From assembly GCF_021655555.1 (NCBI RefSeq), contig NZ_AP023086.1, positions 2,634,685-2,698,684 of the forward strand: a stretch of 64,000 bases of DNA. The letters run 5' to 3'. The notes below the pieces were generated by a model, which was given only the letters and a program-made list of their open reading frames with translations, made no database searches and was not told the DNA's origin. Both the position numbers and the translations under genes were made by a program. The DNA comes from Marinagarivorans cellulosilyticus. Its GTDB lineage: Bacteria > Pseudomonadota > Gammaproteobacteria > Pseudomonadales > Cellvibrionaceae. Of the stretch, positions 1 to 8,273 are shown piece after piece. Position 1 is the first letter of the stretch. Each line of letters starts with the position of its first letter.

Positions 1-1
1 A

Positions 2-2497
2 GGAACCAATGTTGCCGGCGCCGGTGGTTTAGCTATTAATAATAGTAATGCCTTGGTTTTAAATACTTTAACCACAGGTGGAGCAGCTAGTGTCGCTACA
101 GCGGCGGGTGATTTAACGCTAGTGGTCAACCCTGCGGTAGCGGGTGATTTACAGCTGGTGGCTAACGAAAATTTAGTGATTCCTACGGCGGGGTTAAATC
201 ATAGTGATAATTTAACTTTGCAAGCAGCGCAAATTTTGGATGATGACAATACTGTTAGCATTACAGCCAACAACTTGAGTATTAGCCAAGATTCTGCCGC
301 AGCCGATGCGATACTCAATATCGATGCCGATACATTAAGCTTCGCTTCTTCAGGCCTTAACCCAGTTGTAATTAATGCGCAAAATAATATCTTAGTTAGT
401 GATCTCGCGGTGGCTGGCGATGCGACTTTAACATCGGCTGGAGATATAACCTTAGGGCAGAATGTTACTGTACCTGGCTTGCTGGATGTACAAACCACCG
501 GCACCGGCTTGTTGCAAATTGCAGATACCGGTTTGAATGTTGAAGGCGATGTACGCTTGGATGTGGCCTCATTACAAGATGGCGATCAAGATATTATATT
601 GTCTGCAAATTCTGCGGATATTACCCTTCGTAACCAGTTGCAGGCACTTACGTTAAATTCAGACTTATCGCAATTACGCTATTCGCAAACAACCGGCAGT
701 GCTCTTGTGTTACAACAAAGCGGGGACTTAACGGTTAACCGCTTAGATACCGGTGGTAATGTCGATATTGTTGCAGATAGCTCTATAACGTTTAATCAAA
801 GTAACCCGGTTTTAACTGGCGATTTATTGCTGCAGGTGGCCGATACGCTAACGGTTTCGAATGCTGGCCTTAACCTTGTTGCCAATTTAACGCTTGATGC
901 TAATACAGTTGCTAACGCGGCAGGTGTGGGCATTACGCGATGGCAGGCTGATACTATTAATTTTAATGCTAATAATATTCAAAGTAATGCCCTTATCTTA
1001 GCGGCTAACGACGTGAATATTACCTACGGTGGCATTAATGCGTTAAGCGTAAATTTGCCGAGTGCAACGGCTATTTCGGCGCTAACATCAGCGGCTGATA
1101 CCTCTTTAATTGGCGCGTCAGATTTACAGTTTTTAACAACGGCTACCTCGGTAAATGGTTTACTTGATGTGCAAGCCTTAGGCAGTATTGAATTATTAGA
1201 AGCGGGTTTAAATGTTGCCAATGTTTCAATGGAGGCTAACAATTTAACCTCTACCGGAGGCGGCGTAATACGTTTGATTGGTGATAGTGCTGCACTAACA
1301 TTAGGTGGTGAACAGGCTTTAGCTTTAGAAACCCAACTGGCGACTTTGGCGCTGGATTATGCGGCCGAAAATGCCTTGTCAATAAACAATACGGGCGATT
1401 TGTGGCTTACTGATTGGCAAGCCGCTAATGCAACGAATACTGCTTTAGCAGCTACTGGTGTTTTGCGAATTCCTGAAAGCGGTTTAGCGGCTAATTCACG
1501 TTTAAGTGTGTCGGCATCAGATTTTACCGATAGCGATAGGACATTAAATTTTTCGGCACCAGAACTTCTGGTGAATTTAAGTAATGCCCAGGGCGAAAAT
1601 ACGTGGCAGCTTGATGGCGGAATTGTTGATGCACAAATAAACGGTGCTGCAAGTTTACAGATATTCAGCAATGGCGCTTTAGGGGTGCAAGATTTAAACG
1701 GCGATGCACAGGCAATACATATTGCCGATGGTAATTTTAGCCTTTACGTGAATGATGGCGATTTAAGCGTAGATGGCAATATCACAGCCAGTGATATTGC
1801 CAACGATGGCTTGCGCAACGGTATTATTGATTTAGTCGCAGATAACGGCAACATATTAGTCGGCCAATCGGATAACGCGGCAATCACTTCGCGCTATAAC
1901 ATTAATGGGTTGGGTAGCACCAATAGACGAGACAGCGGTGCTGAAGATGGCATTAGCTTGCGTCTAACCGATAATACCGCAAACGAGCGACAAATTGTTT
2001 TAGGCAATGGCAGTACTGCAGTGGCTTTACAAGCAGTGGGTAGTGACATTGCACTTAATGCTTGGCCGGTTGATACTTCCGAGGATGCGGTTCGTCATGT
2101 AGTGCAGGCACAGGGTGTGCAAATAGAGGCCTATAATAACCCGACTGATAGTCAGACGGGGCAGGTGCTTGTGAACGGTGTGGTTGTAGCCGCACAACCT
2201 TGGCAGCAAATAAGGGAGGGGAGAACTTTAACAATAACGACGGATAAACCGGCTAAACTTTACGATATAGACGATGTATTGGCCGAAATGCCCGATGCTG
2301 ACGATAGCGTGATAGTTGAAGAGGAGATTCAAGCGAGTGGCGAAAATGTGGCTCATCAATTTGATGCAGTCTTTGGCGGCAGTTGCACCGATATTGACGA
2401 TGATAGTGTTAAGCGCTGCCGTATTGATACTGCATTAAAGGCTTTTTTGTCCCACTGGCTTGTGGGTGGCGAGCTACCACCCACATCTGAGATGTAG
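2..2497 (+). CDS. Large repetitive secreted protein, filamentous-haemagglutinin-like (5' end outside window)
   Basis: The reading frame is already open at base 2, so only the C-terminal ~830 residues are visible and the start lies upstream. The protein is built of degenerate repeats rich in Asn, Asp, Leu, Ala and Thr, with recurring patterns such as SAGDITL, LDVQ and AGLN spaced as in right-handed beta-helix exoproteins of the filamentous haemagglutinin/TpsA class. There is almost no Cys except two near the end (GSCTD...KRCR), which could form a terminal disulfide, and there is no visible autotransporter barrel. The stop codon is 2 bases before the ATG of the YfiR gene, so the three genes 2-5042 form one operon. 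A surface or secreted adhesin role is inferred from the repeat type only. The secretion partner, if any, is outside the window. Confidence 0.75.
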   Translation, partial: GTNVAGAGGLAINNSNALVLNTLTTGGAASVATAAGDLTLVVNPAVAGDLQLVANENLVIPTAGLNHSDNLTLQAAQILDDDNTVSITANNLSISQDSAAADAILNIDADTLSFASSGLNPVVINAQNNILVSDLAVAGDATLTSAGDITLGQNVTVPGLLDVQTTGTGLLQIADTGLNVEGDVRLDVASLQDGDQDIILSANSADITLRNQLQALTLNSDLSQLRYSQTTGSALVLQQSGDLTVNRLDTGGNVDIVADSSITFNQSNPVLTGDLLLQVADTLTVSNAGLNLVANLTLDANTVANAAGVGITRWQADTINFNANNIQSNALILAANDVNITYGGINALSVNLPSATAISALTSAADTSLIGASDLQFLTTATSVNGLLDVQALGSIELLEAGLNVANVSMEANNLTSTGGGVIRLIGDSAALTLGGEQALALETQLATLALDYAAENALSINNTGDLWLTDWQAANATNTALAATGVLRIPESGLAANSRLSVSASDFTDSDRTLNFSAPELLVNLSNAQGENTWQLDGGIVDAQINGAASLQIFSNGALGVQDLNGDAQAIHIADGNFSLYVNDGDLSVDGNITASDIANDGLRNGIIDLVADNGNILVGQSDNAAITSRYNINGLGSTNRRDSGAEDGISLRLTDNTANERQIVLGNGSTAVALQAVGSDIALNAWPVDTSEDAVRHVVQAQGVQIEAYNNPTDSQTGQVLVNGVVVAAQPWQQIREGRTLTITTDKPAKLYDIDDVLAEMPDADDSVIVEEEIQASGENVAHQFDAVFGGSCTDIDDDSVKRCRIDTALKAFLSHWLVGGELPPTSEM

Positions 2498-2499
2498 TT

Positions 2500-3066
2500 A
2501 TGTTGCTTAGTCGATATCTTATTCATTTATGTGTAACCCTTATTTTATCTTTTGGGGTTTCTACCGCTTGGGCGGCGCCTAAAAGCGAAGCCGAGAAACA
2601 AGTTCGCGCTCAGTTTGTGTATAACTTCGCCAATTTTGTTGAATGGCCAGATGACGCATTTATTAAACCCAACTCGCCGATTAAAGTGTGTTTATTTGGC
2701 CGTGTTTTTTTTGCACCCTATTTATATTCATTTAATGGCTCGTTAATTGGCAATCGCGCTCTAGAGGTTTCCAAGGCAGATAATATGGACGATATTCGAG
2801 CGGGGTGCCATATTCTGTATGTTGGCGAAGACGAACGCGTTCGTTTGCCGACCTTCTGGGGGCAGATACGCTACATTTATGTATTGAGTATTGGTGAGCG
2901 GCAAGGTTTTGCTGATAAAGGCGGAATTATTAATATTTTGCGAACACAAGACCGTGTTCAGTTTGATGTTAATATTGAAAACGCATTAACTAATGGCTTA
3001 TTTTTAGATTCCGATTTACTCGCGTTAGCGCGCTTAATTAAGCGCAATACCCAAAAGGCCGACTAA
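2500..3066 (+). CDS. YfiR family periplasmic protein (DUF4154)
   Basis: 188 residues with a clear Sec signal peptide ending near STAWA-AP (about residue 25). The mature part starts with the family hallmark, an AQFVYNFANFVEWP-like segment, followed by the VCLFG and CHILYVG-type strands that define YfiR/DUF4154 proteins. In Pseudomonas, YfiR sits in the periplasm and restrains the CHASE8-containing cyclase YfiN. Here the gene ends in a TAATG overlap with a hybrid histidine kinase that carries a comparable periplasmic sensor region. I infer that this YfiR gates the kinase rather than a cyclase. The start is the ATG immediately after the upstream stop codon, consistent with translational coupling. 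Confidence 0.88.
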   Translation: MLLSRYLIHLCVTLILSFGVSTAWAAPKSEAEKQVRAQFVYNFANFVEWPDDAFIKPNSPIKVCLFGRVFFAPYLYSFNGSLIGNRALEVSKADNMDDIRAGCHILYVGEDERVRLPTFWGQIRYIYVLSIGERQGFADKGGIINILRTQDRVQFDVNIENALTNGLFLDSDLLALARLIKRNTQKAD

Positions 3067-5042
3067 TGTTAGCTTTTTTGCGCTATCAAGATTTACCGAT
3101 ACAGCGCAAGCTTTCTATAGTGGTTGTTATTGGGATACTTAGTGCAATTATTGTAACGGTTGCAAACTTTATTTCTTTTGATCGCGATAACGTAAAGCGA
3201 GACCTCGTAGAGGAAATGCGTGTGCTAGCGCGCATTACCGCAGCCAGAAGTGCCGTTGCTGTCGCCTTTGGCGATAAGGCCAATGCGCTTGAAAATGTAT
3301 CGGCTTTGGCGTTGCGCTCTACAATTCAGCATGCTTGTATTTATACTCAAGAGCAACAGCTATTCGCCGCCTATCTGCGTAAAGATTCCCTATTTTCCGG
3401 TTGCCCAGAAGTTTTAGATTATGATTATGCCGATGGCATTTTGGCTAATCGTAGTGTCCAGCTTCTGGAGGTGGTCGAACCGATGATCCGCAAAGGGAAA
3501 CCCTTGGGTTTTGTTTTAGTTGGTTCCGATTTGTCGCCTATTTCCGTGCGGACAAAAAAATGGGTGTCGATTAGTTTTTACGTCACGCTAGCGGCTTTAT
3601 TTATCGCCTATTTAATTACTCGTCGCCTGTTGCGGCCCGTGGTGCAACCAATTATTGGTTTGTCTTCGGTTATGGATCAAGTGCGCAAAAGCAATGATTT
3701 AAGCTTGCGGGCGCAGGCTAAAGGGCGTGACGAAGTGGGCTTGTTAGTGAATTCATTTAATGAAATGTTGCAAATTGTCGAAAACCACAACGATGACTTA
3801 GAGGTATTGTACCGGGGCTTGGTAGAGAAAAGCGCCGAAGCGGAAGCAACCGCCGCATCCCTAGAGCTACGTAACGCGCATGTTAAAGACCAATTTGGCA
3901 GCGCCGCACACGATTTACGGCAACCACTGCAAGCAATGGCTATTTTTGTTGATACTCTATGTAACCAGGTCGATGATCCAGATCAGCTGAGTATTCTGGA
4001 TAAACTAAAGCAGGCCATGCTTAATCTCAATCATTTATTTACTGAGATTCTAGACGTATCGCGTTACGAATTTGATGTGGCAAAGGCGACGAGTCAGCCC
4101 ACTTCTATTAAAAACCTGCTATCGAAAGTTTATTTGGAGTTCGAGGCCTTAGCGGCGCAAAAGCATTTAAAGCTACGTTTTTATACTCCAGATTACAAAG
4201 TGCTTACCCATGGGGCTTTGTTAGAGCGCATTATTCGCAACTTACTCAGTAATGCTATTCGCTATACCGATAAGGGTGGCGTTTTATTGGGGTGTCGCCG
4301 GCGCGGCGACTTATTGGTTATTGAGGTTTGGGATACCGGGCGTGGTATTCCCGAGCACAATAAAGCCTCTATTTTTAGTAAGTATGTGCAAGTTGACGAA
4401 AAGGATCGTACCGAGCGCGGTGGCTTTGGCTTGGGCTTGGCGATTGTTAAACAATTTGTTGATAGTTTAGGTTATGAGCTAAGCGTGCAGTCGGTTGTTG
4501 GTCGAGGTACTGTGTTTCGGTTGACGGTGCCTTTAGCGCCGAATACGGTTGCCAATAAAAACTTGGCAAGGGAAATCAGCGATCAACGGGTAGAGCGCAG
4601 GCAATCGTCTTTAAAGAAAGCCACCTTTGACAGCCTGCAAGAACAAGCCCAGTCCCATATTTTATTGATCGACGATATGGATGTTGTACGCGAAGCCCTT
4701 AAAGAAACACTGGAAAACTGGGGCTATAGCGTCGACGATTTTGCGGATATTGACAGTATGCGCGCATTCTATACTGATAGCGGTAATGGCAGTGATGGTC
4801 GGAGGGGAAGTAAAATACCGTTTTTAATTATTTCCGATTACGAATTGGCAGATAATGTGACAGGCGATCAAGCGATAGCCGTTGTCCGCGACATTTTTCA
4901 GTATGAAATCCCGGCGTTTATTATCTCGGGTACGGAATCTGATGCCGCTTGGGAGCGCATTAAATCGATGGGTTTTACCTCCTTGAAAAAGCCCATAAAA
5001 CCTGCCCGCCTAAGGGCGATGATAAATCACTTTGTACAGTGA
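3066..5042 (+). CDS. Hybrid sensor histidine kinase/response regulator with CHASE8-like periplasmic domain
   Basis: 658 residues. Order: membrane segment ~15-35; a periplasmic region ~40-165 resembling CHASE8 (ARITAARSAVAVAFGD); second membrane segment ~168-188; HAMP ~189-243; a coiled coil; HisKA with phospho-accepting His282 in AAHDLRQPL; HATPase with N box NLLSNAIRY and G boxes DTGRGIP and GFGLGLAI; and a C-terminal receiver (~530-655) with the acidic pair IDD, phospho-acceptor Asp591 in ISDYE, Ser/Thr in ISGTES and Lys in KKPIKP. All catalytic residues are present. Its ATG overlaps the yfiR stop by one base. No separate response regulator follows, so output is either the fused receiver or a distant partner. 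Function (surface or adhesin control through YfiR) is inferred from neighbours. Confidence 0.9.
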   Translation: MLAFLRYQDLPIQRKLSIVVVIGILSAIIVTVANFISFDRDNVKRDLVEEMRVLARITAARSAVAVAFGDKANALENVSALALRSTIQHACIYTQEQQLFAAYLRKDSLFSGCPEVLDYDYADGILANRSVQLLEVVEPMIRKGKPLGFVLVGSDLSPISVRTKKWVSISFYVTLAALFIAYLITRRLLRPVVQPIIGLSSVMDQVRKSNDLSLRAQAKGRDEVGLLVNSFNEMLQIVENHNDDLEVLYRGLVEKSAEAEATAASLELRNAHVKDQFGSAAHDLRQPLQAMAIFVDTLCNQVDDPDQLSILDKLKQAMLNLNHLFTEILDVSRYEFDVAKATSQPTSIKNLLSKVYLEFEALAAQKHLKLRFYTPDYKVLTHGALLERIIRNLLSNAIRYTDKGGVLLGCRRRGDLLVIEVWDTGRGIPEHNKASIFSKYVQVDEKDRTERGGFGLGLAIVKQFVDSLGYELSVQSVVGRGTVFRLTVPLAPNTVANKNLAREISDQRVERRQSSLKKATFDSLQEQAQSHILLIDDMDVVREALKETLENWGYSVDDFADIDSMRAFYTDSGNGSDGRRGSKIPFLIISDYELADNVTGDQAIAVVRDIFQYEIPAFIISGTESDAAWERIKSMGFTSLKKPIKPARLRAMINHFVQ

Positions 5043-5053
5043 TTTATCATCGC
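5016..5053. terminator. Perfect 16-bp inverted repeat spanning the kinase stop codon
   Basis: A 16-bp perfect stem (5016-5031 with 5038-5053) encloses the 6-base loop ttgtac. The last kinase codons and the TGA stop (5040-5042) lie inside it. There is no T tract on either side, so it is a strong hairpin of uncertain role: terminator, mRNA 3'-end stabiliser or protein-binding site. Confidence 0.5.
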
Positions 5054-5071
5054 GCAGCTATTAGAAAACGC

Positions 5072-5234
5072 TTAACTGTTCAGGTGGGTGCGAAATGATG
5101 GCCACCCCAAAGGCGAATTGATTATTTTTTGGGCATTTAAGTGTCTGGAACGCTTGTATAGTGACCAAGGACGGCTTGAGCGGCCCAGAAAATGATCAGT
5201 TTGCCGACCTATTTGAGCATGACTGAATAGTTAC
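5072..5234. mobile_element. IS66-like non-autonomous mini-element, copy 1 (163 bp)
   Basis: Ends are near-perfect inverted repeats (TTAACTGTTCA left, TGAATAGTTAC right). It is flanked by an exact 8-bp direct repeat, GAAAACGC, at 5064-5071 and 5235-5242, which is a target duplication. It shares its left ~25 bp and right ~50 bp with the element at 9386-9451, but keeps ~95 bp of internal sequence that the other copy lacks. There is no transposase gene. Ends starting GTAA and 8-bp duplications are typical of the IS66 family, so assignment to IS66 is an inference. Confidence 0.75.
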
Positions 5235-5274
5235 GAAAACGCTTGCTGCATTATCGGGTTAGGGGCCTAGTGTA

Positions 5275-5649
5275 TTATTTTGGTTCCCATGGCGAACAAA
5301 CATCAACTAAACAACCATTAGGATCTTTAATCAAAAACCTACGTTGACCATAAAACTCATTACGTGGTTCTTGCAGAATAGGGATTTCCATACCTAATGC
5401 CTTCTTATAGATAATATCAACATCTTCGACAACGAATGTTACATACATTCCATTGGGTATGTTCTGATACTCTATGGGTACTAGTGCGTGATCTCTTTGA
5501 ATAATGCCATATTCAATTTCAGAATCCTCTGGAGAGCAAAGCTGTACGTACCAATCACTATCATACTTAACCTGAAAACCTAGAAGGCTCACATAAAATT
5601 CTTTACTTTTTTGTAAGTCATCGGAGCATATATTCGTCAATATTCTCAT
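5275..5649 (-). CDS. VOC-superfamily (glyoxalase/bleomycin-resistance-like) protein
   Basis: 124 residues, the length of a single-module VOC protein. The N-terminal pattern (MRILTNICSDDLQKSKEFY, then LLGF) and the C-terminal KDPNGCLVDVCSP segment are the two beta-alpha-beta-beta-beta halves of the fold. The metal ligands of true glyoxalases are not clearly conserved, so the substrate is unknown. The gene is AT-richer than the surrounding core genes. It lies on the minus strand directly behind an attC-like site (5666-5716), so it has the look of an integron cassette gene. The ATG at 5649 has only a weak GAGAG-type ribosome site. Confidence 0.8.
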   Translation of the reverse strand: MRILTNICSDDLQKSKEFYVSLLGFQVKYDSDWYVQLCSPEDSEIEYGIIQRDHALVPIEYQNIPNGMYVTFVVEDVDIIYKKALGMEIPILQEPRNEFYGQRRFLIKDPNGCLVDVCSPWEPK

Positions 5650-5665
5650 CGTTCTCTCTGCTTAC

Positions 5666-5716
5666 AGCTAACGCCAACAGCAAGTGCGCCGGTTTTTGGC
5701 GTCGTCTTGCCTGTTA
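5666..5716 (-). other. attC-like recombination site between the HAD and VOC genes
   Basis: Read on the minus strand, the gap between the two genes is an imperfect palindrome that starts TAACAGGCAAG, has the central arms ACGCC/GGCGC around an AAAAACC loop, and ends CTTGCTGTTGGCGTTAGCT. The two outer boxes (TAAC and GTTA) are complementary, and so are the inner GCAAG/CTTGC boxes, with unpaired bases on one arm only. That is the architecture of an integron attC. The final GTTAGCT departs from the consensus GTTRRRY at one base. Confidence 0.6.
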
Positions 5717-5719
5717 TTA

Positions 5720-6349
5720 TTAAGTGTGAATCAACTGAGGAAGCTCTTTCATTGTACAAAAGCTTACTACCGGTTCAAATTCACATTTCTCATTAAACCT
5801 ATTATAAAATAGCGTTTTCATTCCCGCTCTATAACCAGCCTCGATACCTACTGGACTATCATCAATTACAATGCAATCTTCTGCGGAAAACCCCATATCT
5901 TTCGCAGCATATATATAAATACCAGGGTCTGGTTTCCATATTCCAACCTCATAGGAGCTGTAAATATTAGCCCCAAAATACTTGGTTAAACCGCAGACCC
6001 TAAGTGCTTGTTGAATTTTATGAGCAGGGCCACTTGATACTACAGCTTTTGGGTGATCTAAATTCTTTAGGGTCTCACCAATATACTGAATTGGTTTTAA
6101 TTCAGTTTCAAATAGGTTGGTTACTATAGCTCTATAGCTATCAACAAAGTCTTCAGCTAATTTTAATTGGGACTCCTGCTCTAGAGTTTCAATAATTTTA
6201 GCCAACTTCCAGCCTCTAAATCTTATGCCCAGCTCATCGGCATCTAACTCAATACCGTATTCTCTAAACTTGATTACAAGTCCAATATTACAGAGTCGTT
6301 CGCTATCCACAAGAGTACCGTCACAATCAAACAAAAGACACTTTCTCAT
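5720..6349 (-). CDS. HAD-superfamily subfamily IA phosphatase, YieH-like
   Basis: 209 residues from the ATG at 6349, which is preceded by AAGGAG at good spacing. A longer GTG start at 6364 would lie inside the adjacent attC-like site and is rejected. Motif I is FDCDGTLVDSE with both nucleophile-site aspartates, motif II is VVSSGP, motif III the WKPDP lysine, and motif IV is VIDDSPVGIEAG. Overall similarity is to E. coli YieH, a 6-phosphogluconate phosphatase (CDGTLVDSE, RWKPDP, ILVDDSVAG). The substrate here is not determined. It is flanked on both sides by attC-like sites and its base composition is AT-rich, so it is probably a mobile cassette gene. Confidence 0.85.
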   Translation of the reverse strand: MRKCLLFDCDGTLVDSERLCNIGLVIKFREYGIELDADELGIRFRGWKLAKIIETLEQESQLKLAEDFVDSYRAIVTNLFETELKPIQYIGETLKNLDHPKAVVSSGPAHKIQQALRVCGLTKYFGANIYSSYEVGIWKPDPGIYIYAAKDMGFSAEDCIVIDDSPVGIEAGYRAGMKTLFYNRFNEKCEFEPVVSFCTMKELPQLIHT

Positions 6350-6362
6350 TGGGGCTCCTTGC

Positions 6363-6465
6363 ACTTAACGCCGCGCCATACCGCAGCTTTGTAATTGGTT
6401 GATTTATGGCAGTCTTCTTCGCCATAAATTCAAGTGATGGGAAAACTGTCGGTATAAGCGCCTTA
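6363..6465 (-). other. attC-like site interrupted at one end by the group II intron
   Basis: On the minus strand the site runs from TAAGGCGC..ATACCG..CAG to CTG CGGTATGGCGCGGCGTTAAGT, and these outer arms pair imperfectly. An inner 9-bp perfect stem ATTTATGGC/GCCATAAAT forms the tip, giving a VCR-like ~100-bp hairpin. The terminal box GTTAAGT fits GTTRRRY exactly and lies just upstream of the HAD ribosome site. The other end of the hairpin stops exactly where the intron sequence GTACGCCCAGC begins at 6466. Confidence 0.65.
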
Positions 6466-7809
6466 GTACGCCCAGCATGGGCGTGAACTAATGAGGTGAC
6501 GCTCTCCCATATCCCTATGCTTCACTGCATTCGCGCGTCCTGCGCATCAAAGTCCTCTGTAGGAAGGCCGCCAAGGATGGGGTCTGATGATAATGCATGG
6601 CGTAGTTACCAGTGAAATCACCGTTTAATGCCGTTTATTAAACGCTAACTACTAGCGAATGGCAACTGCAAGTCCGCGAGGCCTTGTGGGGAGGGCAGAT
6701 ATTTGCTCTCTGCAATATCTGCATTTCCACCATCCGTGGCGGTTACCGCGTAAATCATGATCTATTAATGACATTACTCGGCCGCAAGATAAACGATAAA
6801 TCACTCCTTAAACTCACCGGGACATATATACGTGCAGGTGCGATAGAAAACGGCTGCTGGCTTGAGTGTCGCGAAGGGGTTCCGCAAGGTGGCCCTCTTT
6901 CTCCGCTCTTGTCCAACGTTGTTTTAGACCTGCTCGATAAAGAGTTAGAAAAGCGTAACCATGACTTTGTTCGCTATGCGGATGATTTTATGATTATTGT
7001 TAACTCTAAACGAGCTGGCGAGCGCGTCATGGCCAGTATTACCGACTTTATTGAGCGCAAGCTTAAACTCAAAGTAAATACGACGAAAAGCCAAGTGGCG
7101 CCTATTAACCAGTGTAAATTTCTGGGATTTTCCTTTCTCGGTAAAAAGTTGGTCTGGCACAATAAAGTGCTAGACCAATTTAAATGTCGCGTCAGAGAAA
7201 TCACTGGCTGATCACGAGGTATTTCGATGGAACGTAAAATCCTCGAACTAACGCGGTATCTTCGCGGTTGGATTAATTATTTTGCCTAAAGGGATTTAGG
7301 TAAGGTGCGTGAGCAGGACGCGGAAGCTTCGGTATAGCCCAAGGCTATCAGAAATGCATTGAGCTGGACCACTGGATACGCCGAAGGCTACGAATGAGTT
7401 ATTGGACTAAATTGACCGGATCAATTTAGCACAGCTCTGCTGGCCGAAGGCTGAAATACAAGGAGGTATTTCATACAAAACTGGCGAAAAGTGAGGACTA
7501 AAGTTCGTAATTTATTACGTCTAGGTGTGAAAATAGACTTGGCCGTTCAATGCGGCTCCACCAATAAGGCCGCCATGGATGGTGGTCATACTGATAACGA
7601 AGGAGCGGTTTATCAGTTAAGGTTATTGGCGAAGCTCTAAAACCGAAGGTATTCATGCCGCGCTTAACAACGAATTCTTCGCCGACTTAGGGTTAATTTC
7701 GCTACGTGATCGTTGGGTAGAAATTCATTACCAGTAGGGAACCGCCCATAGCGGATCCGCATGCCGGGTGGTGTGGGGAGAGCTGGCTAGAAACCAGCTC
7801 TTACCCGAT
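6466..7809 (+). mobile_element. Degenerate group II intron (class C, attC-targeting type)
   Basis: The 5' end GTACGCCCAGCATGGGCGTG and the downstream blocks (GAAGGCCGCCAAGGATGGGG, GAATGGCAACTGCAAGTCCG, AGGCCTTGTGGGGAGGGCAG) are those of domain I of bacterial group II introns. The 3' end has a domain V-like hairpin at 7741-7770 and a domain VI-like hairpin GAGCTGG/CCAGCTC at 7779-7801, ending in ACCCGATT at ~7809. Between them is a decayed maturase. The intron is on the plus strand while the cassettes read minus, which is the orientation expected of attC-invading class C introns. Boundaries are accurate to a few bases. Confidence 0.75.
6684..7737 (+). pseudogene. Group II intron reverse transcriptase/maturase, decayed
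   Basis: An RT segment at about 6712-7211 carries VPQGGPLSPLLSN and the catalytic FVRYADDF motif, followed by KLKVNTTKSQ and FLGFSF. The N-terminal ~150 residues are missing: the frame joins directly at a VNHDLL segment, which normally follows the first catalytic Asp block. After ITG an in-frame TGA at 7209-7211 interrupts the sequence, yet the next codons still encode SRGISMERKILEL and LRGWINYFA (maturase X domain), then another stop. Further C-terminal pieces are readable around 7479-7640 (NWRKVRTKVRNLLRLGV) and at 7650-7737 (LISLRDRWVEIHYQ, stop). The gene is therefore inactivated by an internal deletion, nonsense codons and frameshifts. Confidence 0.85.
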
Positions 7810-7856
7810 TTATATTTGCGCTCGTAAGTTTACTGCCGTCTGTTTTTGTTTGGGAT

Positions 7857-8273
7857 TTAGCCTCCCATTCCTGGCGGTAGAGTATCAAATTTTGGTACAT
7901 CGGTGGGGAAGATCGCCCATGATGGTGCTGATGATGCGTAGATTGACATTTTAGGATTGAACTTATTGTTTTTCAATGAAGTTGCTGATACAGAGTAAAA
8001 ATTACCCGCAGTTACCTCAGCACACAAAGCAGAGCTACAAGTAGCGCAGAACTTATAATTTACGCCTTTACCTGAATCACCAGCCCGCGTATACGTTGAA
8101 GGCGTTCCTTTAGTAAATTTAAATTTATCTTTTGGCACCCACAGCCCAAACCATTTGTCCGACCCAGTGAGCGCTTGGCACTCCTTGCAATAGCAAAAAA
8201 TAGAATTAATCGGGTCGTTATAAAAGTAAAATTCAATGTCGCCGCAGCGACAACTTCCAATATGCTTTTCCAT
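7857..8273 (-). CDS. GFA (glutathione-dependent formaldehyde-activating)-family CENP-V/GFA domain protein
   Basis: 138 residues from the ATG at 8273, which has GGAG 8 bases upstream; a longer start at 8306 lacks a site. The zinc-binding cysteines of the GFA fold are present: SCRCGDIEF, CYCKECQ, and a later FCATCSSAL. Many members are annotated as S-(hydroxymethyl)glutathione synthase, but most have unknown chemistry, so no reaction is claimed. It is divergent from a TetR regulator with a 143-bp gap containing a palindrome, and is probably its target. Its 3' side faces the intron-interrupted attC-like site, so it may be part of a cassette. Confidence 0.85.
   Translation of the reverse strand: MEKHIGSCRCGDIEFYFYNDPINSIFCYCKECQALTGSDKWFGLWVPKDKFKFTKGTPSTYTRAGDSGKGVNYKFCATCSSALCAEVTAGNFYSVSATSLKNNKFNPKMSIYASSAPSWAIFPTDVPKFDTLPPGMGG

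Noticed and set aside
5235..5275. A third attC site just downstream of the VOC gene
   Set aside because: CCCCTAACCCG resembles one attC box, but the partner box is not found. The mini-element inserted here obscures the original sequence.
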